DNA of 64,000 nucleotides, from the NCBI GenBank assembly GCA_002731875.1, contig PCCY01000021.1, positions 866,509-930,508 on the forward strand, in the 5' to 3' direction. Shown here one piece after another: positions 53,837 through 63,292 of this stretch. The position numbers and the translations under genes are program-made. The notes under the pieces were generated by a model. That model was given only the letters and a program-made list of their open reading frames with translations, was not told the DNA's origin and searched no databases. Positions within the stretch are counted from its first letter, which is position 1; each line of letters begins with the position of its first letter. The DNA is from Roseobacter sp. (lineage in GTDB: Bacteria; Pseudomonadota; Alphaproteobacteria; Rhodobacterales; Rhodobacteraceae).

Positions 53837-55092
53837 TGGCGAGTGTCGCATCGGATACGCAACCCGCACAGCTTCCGGCCTATGCGCTGTTCGCAGCATT
53901 GCTGGCAGCGGCAGGACTGCCAATCTATATCCACGCCCCGAAGTTTTTTGTCGATGAATATGGAGTGTCGTTGTCGGCTTTGGGCATGGTACTGTTCGGG
54001 CTGCGATCGCTTGATGTAATTCAGGATCCGCTGCTGGGACGGCTGGCAGAGGCCCTGCGCAATCATCGAAGTCTGGCGGTTGCAACCGGGTCTGCCGTTA
54101 TGGCGATATCCATGTTTGCACTGTTTGCCATGACACCATCGTTACCGCCGTTGGTATGGTTCGGGCTCACGTTGACGGGCGTGTTCACCTCTTTCAGCTT
54201 CTTGACGATATGTTTTTATGCCCAAGGGGTCGCAAAGGCCGAGAGGCTTCCCGGGCGCGGCCATCTGGCGTTGGCAAGGTGGCGTGAGACAGGTGCGCTT
54301 TTGGGGGTGTGTGTCGCCTCGGTCGCACCGGTGGTTCTGGCCGCGATCATGGGCAAGCCGTTTACCGGATTTGCGATCGGCTTCGCGTTGTTGGCTCTTG
54401 GGGCTACGGTGGCGATGCAGGGCGAATGGCGTACGACCGATACCAACAGACGATCCGGTTTTGGTGCGATTTTGAAAGACCGCGTCGCGCGGCGTCTTTT
54501 GCTGATCGCATTCCTGAATGCCGCACCGGTGGCGGTAACCTCGACCGTGTTCCTATTCTATGTGGAAGCGACCCTGCAATCGCCCGAATGGGCAGGACCA
54601 CTGTTGCTGGTGTTTTTTCTGAGCGCGGCGATTGCCGCGCCGTTGTGGGGATACCTTGCCGAAGCGTTTGGGGCAAAGCCCGTATTGTTGGCGGCAATGG
54701 CGTTGGCGATCGCGGCGTTTGTCGGTGCTTTTTTTCTTGGTGCGGGGGATGTCGCTCTTTTTGCAGTGGTTTGTATTGTCTCGGGTGCGGCTCTGGGTGC
54801 TGACCTGACTTTGCTCCCGGCCATGTTCGCCATGCGGCTCGGCAGGATTGCGCCATCCGCCGCCGAAGGCTTCGGCCTATGGGCGTTTGTCTCAAAGCTG
54901 ACCCTTGCCTTCGCCGCAGTAACGCTACTTCCCATCTTGCAGATGTCGGGCTTCGTTAGCGGCGAGCTGGTCAACACGCCCCACGCCATTGCAACGCTGG
55001 TATGGCTGTATGCCGGTCTACCATGTGCTCTTAAGGGGGTGGCGATGACAGTGTTAGCAGGCACCTCACTGCATGAGGATGATGAGTCATGA
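53836..55092 (+). CDS. MFS transporter of the DUF1365 cluster
   Basis: This 418-residue permease has about twelve hydrophobic segments and the glycoside/cation symporter-like start LPIYIHAPKFFVDEYGVSL followed by RSLDVIQDPLLGRLAE. The start is GTG, overlapping the DUF1365 stop by one base. The substrate is unknown; within a lipid-modification cluster it could move a lipid, a precursor or a small carbohydrate, none of which can be read from sequence. Confidence 0.87.
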   Translation: MASVASDTQPAQLPAYALFAALLAAAGLPIYIHAPKFFVDEYGVSLSALGMVLFGLRSLDVIQDPLLGRLAEALRNHRSLAVATGSAVMAISMFALFAMTPSLPPLVWFGLTLTGVFTSFSFLTICFYAQGVAKAERLPGRGHLALARWRETGALLGVCVASVAPVVLAAIMGKPFTGFAIGFALLALGATVAMQGEWRTTDTNRRSGFGAILKDRVARRLLLIAFLNAAPVAVTSTVFLFYVEATLQSPEWAGPLLLVFFLSAAIAAPLWGYLAEAFGAKPVLLAAMALAIAAFVGAFFLGAGDVALFAVVCIVSGAALGADLTLLPAMFAMRLGRIAPSAAEGFGLWAFVSKLTLAFAAVTLLPILQMSGFVSGELVNTPHAIATLVWLYAGLPCALKGVAMTVLAGTSLHEDDES

Positions 55093-55652
55093 TGGAATTA
55101 CTACAGATACTCCTGGGTGCGGCGATTGTGATCGGCATTGTCTTGGCCAGACGTCACATGGCCGATTTCCCCGCGCAAAAGCCCGAGGACTATGCCGACG
55201 ACTATCTGGTGTTAGACATGAAAAAGCACCTCAACGGAGCGATGGTCTGCGAAGGCGTCATTTTCGGACCGACGGGGCGGGTGACCAGCAGTTTCGTTGC
55301 TGATTTTGACGTTGTCTGGGATGGCGATACCGCCGAGGTCAGAGAGCATTTCGTTTATGACGACAACACTACTCAAGATCGCATCTGGACGATAGTCCTA
55401 GGCGAAAAAGGCTATTTCACAGCCACTGCCCCTGATGTGCCCGGCGAGGCGCAGGGCAGGAAGGCCGGTGGCACGATACGGATGCAGTACCCGATTAGGT
55501 TGCCGGACGATGTGGGCGGGCACCTGCTCAAGACAGTCGACTGGATTTACTTGACCGCCGATGGCACGCTGATCAATCGCAGCCAATTCCGTAAATTCGG
55601 TTTCAAGGTGGCAGAGCTTGTGGCGACCATTCGCCAGAAGGATCCACAATGA
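55089..55652 (+). CDS. DUF3833 protein
   Basis: The 187-residue product starts with a membrane anchor or signal (MELLQILLGAAIVIGIVLA) and continues with a lipocalin-like beta-rich domain: YLVLDMKKHLNGAMVCEGVIFG, SSFVADFDVVWDG, and VDWIYLTADGTLINRSQFRKFG near the end. DUF3833 has no known activity. Overlaps of four bases on both sides tie it to the MFS and SDR genes. A periplasmic lipid-binding role is plausible from fold and neighbours only. Confidence 0.86.
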   Translation: MMELLQILLGAAIVIGIVLARRHMADFPAQKPEDYADDYLVLDMKKHLNGAMVCEGVIFGPTGRVTSSFVADFDVVWDGDTAEVREHFVYDDNTTQDRIWTIVLGEKGYFTATAPDVPGEAQGRKAGGTIRMQYPIRLPDDVGGHLLKTVDWIYLTADGTLINRSQFRKFGFKVAELVATIRQKDPQ

Positions 55653-56380
55653 CGGATTGGGGCGGCAAACGGTACTGGCTGGTCGGGGCCAGTGATGGCT
55701 TGGGCAAAGCGCTGGCGCACAAGATTAGTCGGCGCGGTGCGGAGGTCATCGTTTCGGCCCGCTCGGAAGGCAAGCTGAAGGCGCTCGTGGCCGAGCTGTC
55801 AGGCAAGGCGTCTTATCGCGTTCTGGATGTGCAGGACGCAGACAGCATACGTTCAGCAGCGCGTGCCGTGGGCCCGGTGGACGGTCTTGTCTACCTTGCC
55901 GGGGTCTATTGGCCGTTTGGTGCTGCGAAATGGGAAGCGGACCACGCGACCAAAATGATCGATGTAAACCTGACCGGATTGGTGCGCGTCTTGGGCGAGG
56001 TGGTCCCTGCGATGGTGGAACGCGATGACGGGCATATTGTCATCACCTCCAGCTTGACGGGGTTTCGGGGGCTGCCCAATTCCATCGGATACACCGCATC
56101 GAAAGCCGGCACCATGTCGCTGGCTGAGTGCATGTATGCGGATTTGCGTAATACCGGAGTTAAGGTTCAAGTAATAAATCCGGGATTTATCAAAACCCGA
56201 CTGACGGACAAAAATGATTTTGAGATGCCGGGTTTGATGCAGCCAGAGGAGGCGGCGCAGCAAGTGATCGAACACATGGGGACCGACCGGTTCAAGAAAA
56301 GCTTTCCCTATTGGTTCTCGCTGATTTTCCGTCTTGCCCAGTTCCTGCCGGATGCGATCTATTATCGCCTGTTTCGTTAG
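55649..56380 (+). CDS. short-chain dehydrogenase/reductase of the DUF1365 cluster
   Basis: The 243-residue NAD(P)-dependent enzyme has the cofactor motif GASDGLGKA (residues 10-18), the catalytic Ser in ITSSLTGF and the YxxxK pair in GYTASKAG. The substrate is unknown. It is the last gene of the five-gene coupled cluster and ends 39 bases from the convergent saccharopine dehydrogenase gene. Confidence 0.9.
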   Translation: MTDWGGKRYWLVGASDGLGKALAHKISRRGAEVIVSARSEGKLKALVAELSGKASYRVLDVQDADSIRSAARAVGPVDGLVYLAGVYWPFGAAKWEADHATKMIDVNLTGLVRVLGEVVPAMVERDDGHIVITSSLTGFRGLPNSIGYTASKAGTMSLAECMYADLRNTGVKVQVINPGFIKTRLTDKNDFEMPGLMQPEEAAQQVIEHMGTDRFKKSFPYWFSLIFRLAQFLPDAIYYRLFR

Positions 56381-56419
56381 ACACTGGACGAGGCAGCGCG
56401 TGCGCCCCGTCCCTTCGGG

Positions 56420-57481
56420 TCAGACACGCAAGATATGCTGGTCAAATATGGCTTTGGCTCTGGCCCAAACCGCAGCGTCGGTGTTCTGCAGCTCGACCAG
56501 GGTGGGCAACAACTGGGCAGCGTAATCTGTTGAACTTTCAAGCGGAAGGATCGACGGCAGGTTGTCGATTGCGGTCACATCCAGAGGGGGATTGTCGCAG
56601 ACACGCAGCGCAGGTTCGTCCCAGGTTGTGGCCCGGTCGTAAACCTTAACAGGGTTGAAATCACTGTCCGGATCGCAGGCAATGTCGCCGATCACCCGCA
56701 GTTTTCGCGGCGTTGTTGGGGCATCTGGCGCGACAAAAACAGGCGTTTTGGGGCCTGCGAGGATGCAATTGAAAAACAACGTGTGGTCAAGAATTTCAGG
56801 AAAAGGCCCGCCGTGTATGGTTTCGGCCGTATCCCACCCTGTCACCCGAATACCCAATCGCTGGCACAGGTCCGATACGCCACTGCCGACGCGACCCAGT
56901 GCGCCGACGACCAGCGCGTCAGGCATCGCCACGTCGAGCGCCTGTATTTTTCTGGTCAGCGCTGCCGTCAGGACATTTGCATCAGGATACGGAGCAATAG
57001 GGTCGGGGTGCCGCCCGCGCGACTGCGCCACCCAGCATTCGATCGCCACCGCAGCCCCCGCAAAACCCGCCCAATAGCCAAATGCCGCAACACGCCGGCC
57101 CTTGTCGTCGGTGAGATACTCCAGATCGTACAGCGTGCCGCCGCCGGCCTTGAAACGTTCAAGCAGCACTCTCCCCGCTGATTGGCCCTTGTAGGCATGA
57201 CCAAACATGATGTGTCTATGCACCAGCGGTGTGCCGTCGTCGGGCAGTTCCTTCAGCCCGAACACGATTGCGTCGCGCGGGGCTTCGGGCCAGCTGTGTT
57301 CGGCGGCGATCTCGCAGCCCTTCTCGGCATATGGTTCGGCCGGGATCACGCGTGATGAAGATTGCTCGACCGTTATGCGGAAACCCTTGTTCAACAGTAC
57401 CGCCGCGCCGTCCGGGGTCAGGCCGACGCGGGTTTCGTTGTCGCGTTGCTCGGCACGGACCCACAGATGTGGTAGGGTCAT
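56420..57481 (-). CDS. saccharopine dehydrogenase (NAD+, L-lysine-forming type)
   Basis: The 353-residue protein has the alanine-dehydrogenase/PNT-type N-terminal domain (WVRAEQRDNETRVGLTPDGA; FGLKELPDDGTPLVHRHIMFGHAYKGQ, quoted in part) and a C-terminal NAD-binding domain (ALVVGALGRVGSGV). Fungal LYS1-type enzymes interconvert saccharopine with lysine and 2-oxoglutarate; in bacteria the physiological direction is uncertain. Its start overlaps the GST stop by four bases, so it is translated together with that gene. Confidence 0.9.
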   Translation of the reverse strand: MTLPHLWVRAEQRDNETRVGLTPDGAAVLLNKGFRITVEQSSSRVIPAEPYAEKGCEIAAEHSWPEAPRDAIVFGLKELPDDGTPLVHRHIMFGHAYKGQSAGRVLLERFKAGGGTLYDLEYLTDDKGRRVAAFGYWAGFAGAAVAIECWVAQSRGRHPDPIAPYPDANVLTAALTRKIQALDVAMPDALVVGALGRVGSGVSDLCQRLGIRVTGWDTAETIHGGPFPEILDHTLFFNCILAGPKTPVFVAPDAPTTPRKLRVIGDIACDPDSDFNPVKVYDRATTWDEPALRVCDNPPLDVTAIDNLPSILPLESSTDYAAQLLPTLVELQNTDAAVWARAKAIFDQHILRV

Positions 57482-58098
57482 AGCATGCCCTTTTCGCGGA
57501 TGGTCCTGACGCTTGCGCGGGCTTCCATGTGGTCAAGAAATGAAGCAATTTTTGGATATGTGGCCGGGTCGACCCCGTCACCTTGCAGCCAGTTACAGAC
57601 CACGAACAGATAAGGGTCAGCCAAGGTGAACTGGTCTTTCATGACATAGGGGCCGCGCAAAACCTCTGCTGCAACGTGGGCGGCACTGGCAGCCATGGTT
57701 TCGGGCACCTTAGCCGTCATGTCGTCAAAGCTGGCCTGATTGCTCGCCCATCGAGATCCGCGCATTTTATGTGCGTGTGCCACGTGCATGGTCGATGCAA
57801 GATAGTACATCGCACTGCGCATGTGCGCGGCGTCTTCGGGCCGCTGCGGTACCAGGTTGGCGGCAGGAACAAGCGCCGCGATATATTCAAGCAGCGCCCC
57901 GGTTTCCGTCAGAACCGTGCCATCGCCCAGTACCAGCGCGGGCACGCGCCCTTTGGAGTTGATCGCAAGGTATTCAGGCTTGGTTTGCTGTGCTGCTTTG
58001 AAATCGACCTTGATAGCGTCATACGGAAGACCGGCTTCTTCCAGCGTGATCGCGACTGCAATCGAAATGGTGCCGGGGCAGTAATAGAGCTTGAGCAT
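57478..58098 (-). CDS. glutathione S-transferase
   Basis: This 206-residue protein has a thioredoxin-fold N-terminal domain (MLKLYYCPGTISIAVAI, with the family's PGT/S-type active loop; GRVPALVLGDGTVLTETGALLEYIA) and an all-helical C-terminal domain. Bacterial GSTs of this beta-like class conjugate or bind glutathione in detoxification. It lies 11 bases downstream of the histidine phosphatase gene and overlaps the saccharopine dehydrogenase gene, forming a three-gene operon. Confidence 0.9.
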   Translation of the reverse strand: MLKLYYCPGTISIAVAITLEEAGLPYDAIKVDFKAAQQTKPEYLAINSKGRVPALVLGDGTVLTETGALLEYIAALVPAANLVPQRPEDAAHMRSAMYYLASTMHVAHAHKMRGSRWASNQASFDDMTAKVPETMAASAAHVAAEVLRGPYVMKDQFTLADPYLFVVCNWLQGDGVDPATYPKIASFLDHMEARASVRTIREKGML

Positions 58099-58109
58099 GG
58101 CAGTGCCTT

Positions 58110-58763
58110 TCAGATGTGGGTCTGCGCGACGCGGCGTGCAGGTGTGTCAAGATGCGGGACAGCATTGAACAGGACGGGTGACCAGTGGCCCCCTATCGGG
58201 AACAGGCGGTGCATCGATGTGTGCATGATCGCCAATGCGATGCGCGACATTGCCGGAATGCCCAGACCCATGGCCTGCGCCATCACCATGGAAATCAATC
58301 CGCCAGACGTTACCACCAGTGCGGGGCCGTCACCTGCGGAAATTTCTTCGAGGACGGATTTGATACGCCCTTCAAAACTGGAATAGCTCTCCGGCGGGTT
58401 TTCGAGCTTGTCGCTTTTCCAGGTCTCGAAAACCAAAGGCAAGTGATTGGCAAAGCTGCCTTGTTCGGTGGGAAACGGGACCCCGTGCTGCTGCTCCATC
58501 AGCGCCGCGAGCGTGAAATACTGCAATTCGTTCAGACGTTCGTCGCGGATCGGCTCCAGCCCGGTATCCATGCCTTGTGCGGTTTCGATATGACGGCGCA
58601 GGGTGCCAGTGTATAAGCGGGTGTGGTGGGTTTCCGAATGGCGCAGGTGATCGCCTAGCCAGGCGGCCTGTTCGTGGCCAAGCGGGCTTAGCTTATCATA
58701 GCTGATTTCGTCCTTAGCCTCGGAATTGGCCTGACCGTGACGGATAAGGGTAATGTGGGACAT
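58110..58763 (-). CDS. histidine phosphatase family protein
   Basis: The 217-residue enzyme has the phosphoglycerate-mutase-like signature LIRHGQAN (residues 6-13), the SPLGHEQAAWLGDHL helix, and a second-histidine region LVVTSGGLISMV in which glycine replaces the usual second active-site histidine (VTHGG in typical members). That substitution may weaken catalysis. The ATG at 58763 is the family start; a longer frame adds 26 residues. It is the first gene of a minus-strand set with GST and saccharopine dehydrogenase. Confidence 0.86.
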   Translation of the reverse strand: MSHITLIRHGQANSEAKDEISYDKLSPLGHEQAAWLGDHLRHSETHHTRLYTGTLRRHIETAQGMDTGLEPIRDERLNELQYFTLAALMEQQHGVPFPTEQGSFANHLPLVFETWKSDKLENPPESYSSFEGRIKSVLEEISAGDGPALVVTSGGLISMVMAQAMGLGIPAMSRIALAIMHTSMHRLFPIGGHWSPVLFNAVPHLDTPARRVAQTHI

Positions 58764-58975
58764 AATGCGCCTTTTGTTGCTGAGTCTTTGATAGGCAACG
58801 GTCGCGCCGGTTGGAAGGGCAGGATCCCTTTGCGCGGCCATTTTTTAGCTGACGGGACAATTGGGCGCGCATCGGAAACAGGCGTGGCGTAAAAACGGGG
58901 CAGGGTGTCGGGATTATGACTGCTATGCCTCCATGCGCCCGCCTATAGTGTAGATGCGCATTACAGGAGAGTCTG

Positions 58976-61744
58976 ATGGCCGAAACAGTTACATTTACGC
59001 TGGATGGCGAAACCGTCGAGGCCGAGGCCGGTATGACGATTTGGGAAGTCGCAAACGGGCGTGGACTGAAAATTCCGCATCTGTGCTTCACACCCAAGCC
59101 GGGGTATCGACCTGACGGAAACTGTCGCGCCTGTATGGTTGAAATCGAAGGCGAACGGAATCTGGCGGCATCCTGTCTACGCGAGCCCGCCGAAGGCATG
59201 GTCGTGGTCACAAACAACGCGCGGTCGGAAAACGCCCGAAAGATGGTGATGGAACTGTTGATCGCCGACCAGCCCGCCTCCGAAGTCGCCCATGATAAAT
59301 CCAGCCACCTGTGGGACATGGCCGCACAGGTGGGGGTCGAGGCGAGCCGGTTTCCCAAGCTGGAAAGCGGGCGTATCCCGTTGCTTGACGACAGTCATGT
59401 GGCGATGCGGGTGAACCTTGATGCCTGTATCCAGTGTAACCTGTGTGTGCGCGCCTGCCGCGAGGTGCAGGTCAATGATGTGATCGGGATGGCCGGTCGC
59501 GGGCATGACAGCTATCCGGTGTTTGACATGGCCGACCCGATGGGCGCGTCTTCGTGTGTGGCGTGCGGTGAATGTGTGCAGGCCTGCCCGACGGGGGCGC
59601 TGATGCCCGCCACGGTGGTCGATGACGCGCAGGTTGGGGACAGCGCCGATTTCGATAGCGAAGTCGACAGCATCTGCCCGTTCTGCGGTGTGGGCTGTCA
59701 GGTGTCGCTGAAGGTCAAGGACGGGAAAATCAAATATGTCGAGGGCATCAACGGTCCCGCGAACGAAGGGCGGCTTTGCGTCAAAGGGCGCTTTGGCTTT
59801 GACTATATCCACCATCCCCATCGTCTGACCAAACCGCTGATCCGCCGCGACGACGCCCCTGCCAAGGGGTTGAATGTCGATCCCGGAAATTGGCAAATCC
59901 ACTTCCGCGAAGCCACCTGGGACGAGGCGCTGGAGTTTGCTGCACAGGGCATGAAAAAGATCGGCGGCACTGGTGTTGCGGGCTTTGGGTCGGCTAAATG
60001 CACGAACGAGGAAGCCTATCTTTTCCAAAAGATCATCCGGCAGGGATTTGGCCACAACAACGTCGATCACTGCACGCGTCTGTGCCATGCCTCGTCAGTG
60101 GCGGCGCTGATGGAGAATGTCGGTTCGGGCGCCGTCACCGCGACCTTCAACCAGATCGAAAACGCCGATGTTGCGATTGTGATCGGTGCCAACCCGACCG
60201 AGAACCACCCCGTCGCGGCGACGTTCTTCAAGCAATTCGCCAAACGCGGCGGCAAGCTGATTGTGATGGACCCGCGCGGTCAGGCGCTAAAACGGCACGC
60301 GTCGCATATGCTGCAATTCCGCCCCGGCACCGATGTGTCGATGCTGAACGCGATCATGCATGTGATCGTCGAGGAAAAGCTGTACGATCAACAGTATATC
60401 GAGGCCTACACCGAAAACTGGGAGATCGAGAAAGCTCACCTCAAAACCTTCACCCCTGAAAAGATGTCCAAGATCTGCGGCATCGACGCGGACGTGCTGC
60501 GCGATGTGGCGCGGACCTTCGCGGGGGCGAATGCGGCGATGATTTTCTGGGGGATGGGCATTTCGCAGCACATCCACGGCACCGATAATTCGCGCTGCCT
60601 GATCTCCCTCGCGTTGATGACGGGGCAGATCGGGCGGCCCGGTGCTGGGCTGCATCCGTTGCGGGGGCAGAACAACGTGCAGGGCGCGTCTGACGCGGGG
60701 CTGATCCCGATGTTCCTGCCCGATTACCAGCCGGTGTCCGATGATGGCGTCCGCTCTGCTTTTACCGAAGTGTGGAAAAGCGGTGATTTCAGCAACAAGA
60801 AGGGTCTGACCGTGACCGAGATCATGGACGCGGTCCATGATGGTGATATCCGCAGCATGTATGTTCTGGGGGAAAACCCAGCCATGTCCGACCCCGATGT
60901 GGAACATGCCCGCGATGCGCTGGCCAAGCTCGATCATCTGGTGGTGCAGGATATCTTCCTGACCGAAACCGCGAACTTTGCCGATGTGATCCTGCCCGCC
61001 AGCGCCTTTGCGGAAAAATCCGGCACGGTGACCAATACCAACCGTCAGGTGCAGATGGGGCGCCCCGCCGTGCCGCCGCCCGGCGACGCGAAAGAGGATT
61101 GGTGGATCGAGGTCGAGCTTGCCAAACGTCTGGGGCTGGGCTGGACCTATACCGACCCGAGCGAGGTTTTCGCCGAAATGAAGCTGAATATGTCGTCGCT
61201 CAATAACATCACATGGGACAGGCTGGAGACCGAGGGCGCGGTGACCTACCCGTCCACCAGCCCCACCGATCCAGGGCAGGCGATAGTCTTTGCCGATGGC
61301 TTCCCGCGCCAGGACGGACGCGCGCGGTTTACGCCGGCCAGTATCATCGCACCGGATGACGCGCCTGATGCGGATTATCCGATGATCCTGACCACCGGTC
61401 GTCAGCTGGAGCATTGGCATACCGGGTCGATGACGCGCAGGTCTGCGGTTCTGGACGAATTGGAACCCGAGGCGAACTGCTCGCTCCATCCGTCTACCCT
61501 GCGCAAGCTGGGGGTCATTCCGGGCGATCATATTCGTCTGTCCACCAAGCGGGGAACAATCGAAATCATGGCACGCGAAGACCGCGCCGTATCGCCCGAT
61601 ATGGTGTTCCTGCCGTTTGCCTATGTAGAAGCGGCGGCAAATATTCTGACAAATCCGGCGGTTGACCCTTACGGCAAAATCCCCGAGTTTAAATTCTCGG
61701 CCGTCAAGGTAGAAGCGGTCAACGGGCCGGTAGCAGCGGAGTAA
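58976..61744 (+). CDS. fdhF: cytoplasmic formate dehydrogenase alpha subunit (second FDH), cysteine form
   Basis: The 922-residue protein has no export signal. From the N terminus it carries a [2Fe-2S] domain (Cys37, 50, 53, 67), two [4Fe-4S] sites (Cys151-161 and Cys194-204), and the molybdopterin domain with its own cluster (Cys234, 237, 241, 268) and active-site Cys370 in [11 protein letters not shown]. The NuoG-type His/3-Cys cluster region (about 100-125) lacks cysteines. It oxidises formate, probably with NAD-linked partners, but no beta, gamma or FdsD genes adjoin it. CAGGAG precedes the ATG. It is followed after two bases by the M20 hydrolase gene. Confidence 0.93.
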   Translation: MAETVTFTLDGETVEAEAGMTIWEVANGRGLKIPHLCFTPKPGYRPDGNCRACMVEIEGERNLAASCLREPAEGMVVVTNNARSENARKMVMELLIADQPASEVAHDKSSHLWDMAAQVGVEASRFPKLESGRIPLLDDSHVAMRVNLDACIQCNLCVRACREVQVNDVIGMAGRGHDSYPVFDMADPMGASSCVACGECVQACPTGALMPATVVDDAQVGDSADFDSEVDSICPFCGVGCQVSLKVKDGKIKYVEGINGPANEGRLCVKGRFGFDYIHHPHRLTKPLIRRDDAPAKGLNVDPGNWQIHFREATWDEALEFAAQGMKKIGGTGVAGFGSAKCTNEEAYLFQKIIRQGFGHNNVDHCTRLCHASSVAALMENVGSGAVTATFNQIENADVAIVIGANPTENHPVAATFFKQFAKRGGKLIVMDPRGQALKRHASHMLQFRPGTDVSMLNAIMHVIVEEKLYDQQYIEAYTENWEIEKAHLKTFTPEKMSKICGIDADVLRDVARTFAGANAAMIFWGMGISQHIHGTDNSRCLISLALMTGQIGRPGAGLHPLRGQNNVQGASDAGLIPMFLPDYQPVSDDGVRSAFTEVWKSGDFSNKKGLTVTEIMDAVHDGDIRSMYVLGENPAMSDPDVEHARDALAKLDHLVVQDIFLTETANFADVILPASAFAEKSGTVTNTNRQVQMGRPAVPPPGDAKEDWWIEVELAKRLGLGWTYTDPSEVFAEMKLNMSSLNNITWDRLETEGAVTYPSTSPTDPGQAIVFADGFPRQDGRARFTPASIIAPDDAPDADYPMILTTGRQLEHWHTGSMTRRSAVLDELEPEANCSLHPSTLRKLGVIPGDHIRLSTKRGTIEIMAREDRAVSPDMVFLPFAYVEAAANILTNPAVDPYGKIPEFKFSAVKVEAVNGPVAAE

Positions 61745-61746
61745 AC

Positions 61747-62952
61747 ATGCAGATCAACCCCGAGCGCTTTCTTGCGGACCTCCATACGCTTCGCAGTTTC
61801 GGGGCTGCGGGGGTGGGCAAGGGCGTGGTCCGACCGGCCTACAGTGACGCTGATGTTGCTGCGCGGCAATGGCTGGCGCAGCGGATGCGCGATGCAGGCC
61901 TGCACGTGCAGGTCGATGCCATGGGCAATCTTTTCGGGTTAGCGGGGGGGCCGTCGTTGCTGATGGGGTCCCATTCCGACAGTCAGCCCGAAGGCGGCTG
62001 GCTGGACGGCGCGCTTGGGGTGATTGCTGCTCTTGAAGTCGCACGTGCCGCGGCCGAGGCTGGGGGGCCGGCTGTTTCTGTCGTGTCGTTTCAGGACGAA
62101 GAAGGCCGGTTTGGCGTGACGACGGGCAGCGCTGTCTGGGGCGGGCATCTGACGCTGTCCGAGGCCGATCGGTTGACCGATCACGGCGGTGTCGCTTTGT
62201 CAGAGGCGCGACAGGCCATAGTGGAAATGGTCACGGGCGATGTATCGGCAGACCAATTTACCGGTTTCATCGAGTTGCATATCGAGCAAGGTCCGACGCT
62301 GGATACCAGCGGCGAACAGATCGGGGTCGTTACCGATATCGTCGGAATACGCGATATGAAAGTCACTTTTGATGGGCAGCAGAACCATGCGGGTACCACT
62401 CCGATGCACCTGCGCCGCGACGCATTTCAGGCTGTATCCGCCTTTAACGCCGCATTGAACGAACGACTGCGCAATATCGTCACGCCGCAAAGCGTGTGGA
62501 CCATCGGACACGTATCACTGCACCCCAACGCGTCGTCCATCGTGCCGGGGCGCGCCGTGTTTTCAATGCAGTGGCGCGATGCCGATACAGATCGCCTGGC
62601 CCGTATGGAGCAGGTCATCCGAAATACAGCATCCGAAATTGCCGACGATCACGGGATGAAATTAAGCTTTGGCACCATGCTGGGGTTGGAGCCTGTTGCG
62701 ATGGACAGCAGGCTGCGCAGCGCTCTTGAGGCAGGTGCCGACACCGTGGCCCCGGACAATTGGCGCACCATGCCGTCGGGCGCATTGCATGACGCGACGA
62801 ATGTGTCGCGGCTTATGCCGGTGGCGATGTTGTTTGTACCGTCAATCGGCGGTGTCAGCCACACCTTCGAAGAGGATACCGCCGAAGGTGATCTGGTTGC
62901 CGGCGTGCGGGTGCTGGCCGAGGCCATGGATCGCCTGGGGTCTATGCCTTAG
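61747..62952 (+). CDS. M20-family Zn-dependent amidohydrolase (allantoate amidohydrolase/carbamoylase type)
   Basis: The 401-residue enzyme belongs to the HyuC/AllC group, which hydrolyses N-carbamoyl amino acids, allantoate or ureidoglycolate. Metal-site motifs are [18 protein letters not shown] (first His and bridging Asp, residues 74-91), QDEEGRFG, and [13 protein letters not shown], with a dimerisation lid in the middle ([13 protein letters not shown]). It starts two bases after the fdhF stop. The substrate cannot be fixed; allantoate is attractive because the ureide operon 15 kb away lacks this step. Confidence 0.88.
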   Translation: MQINPERFLADLHTLRSFGAAGVGKGVVRPAYSDADVAARQWLAQRMRDAGLHVQVDAMGNLFGLAGGPSLLMGSHSDSQPEGGWLDGALGVIAALEVARAAAEAGGPAVSVVSFQDEEGRFGVTTGSAVWGGHLTLSEADRLTDHGGVALSEARQAIVEMVTGDVSADQFTGFIELHIEQGPTLDTSGEQIGVVTDIVGIRDMKVTFDGQQNHAGTTPMHLRRDAFQAVSAFNAALNERLRNIVTPQSVWTIGHVSLHPNASSIVPGRAVFSMQWRDADTDRLARMEQVIRNTASEIADDHGMKLSFGTMLGLEPVAMDSRLRSALEAGADTVAPDNWRTMPSGALHDATNVSRLMPVAMLFVPSIGGVSHTFEEDTAEGDLVAGVRVLAEAMDRLGSMP

Positions 62953-63168
62953 ATATCCACGCCGCTCGGCCCTGATACGGTAGCGGTCTGCCACCCGAGA
63001 GGCTTCGCGGAGGTTGCCAAAGCACTGAATGATGGCTTTCGGCTGACTGCCCGCAAATCCCCACTCGCGCATGACTGAAACTTCGTTGAACAGGTTCATT
63101 GCGATTTCGACGCGATAGAAAAGCCGACGTTGGGCAGTGTTGGTTCGGTAAAGCAGGCATTCGATCAT
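62842..63168 (-). CDS. WGR-domain small protein
   Basis: The N-terminal ~75 residues form a WGR-like domain: [57 protein letters not shown] domains occur in PARPs and in small bacterial proteins and bind nucleic acid. The frame runs on for another ~35 residues, overlapping the 3' end of the convergent hydrolase gene by 111 bases; the tail (from about residue 74) looks non-native, as if an original stop after RRGY had been lost. No ribosome-binding site is clear. Confidence 0.65.
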   Translation of the reverse strand: MIECLLYRTNTAQRRLFYRVEIAMNLFNEVSVMREWGFAGSQPKAIIQCFGNLREASRVADRYRIRAERRGYLRHRPQAIHGLGQHPHAGNQITFGGILFEGVADTAD

Positions 63169-63292
63169 AGATTGAATCTAGCTGGCCGTAGGCAGGGGGC
63201 GCAACGAAAAACATTGCAGCTATCGTCAGAAAACAGGTGACCTTGACCGTTTTGCCTGAAACCCTGGGCGTGGCAGAAACCGGAGCAAACCC

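Noticed and set aside
60287..61531. 414-residue open frame antisense to fdhF
   Set aside because: It is fully within the fdhF coding region, lacks any family motif, and arises from strong third-position GC bias in fdhF.
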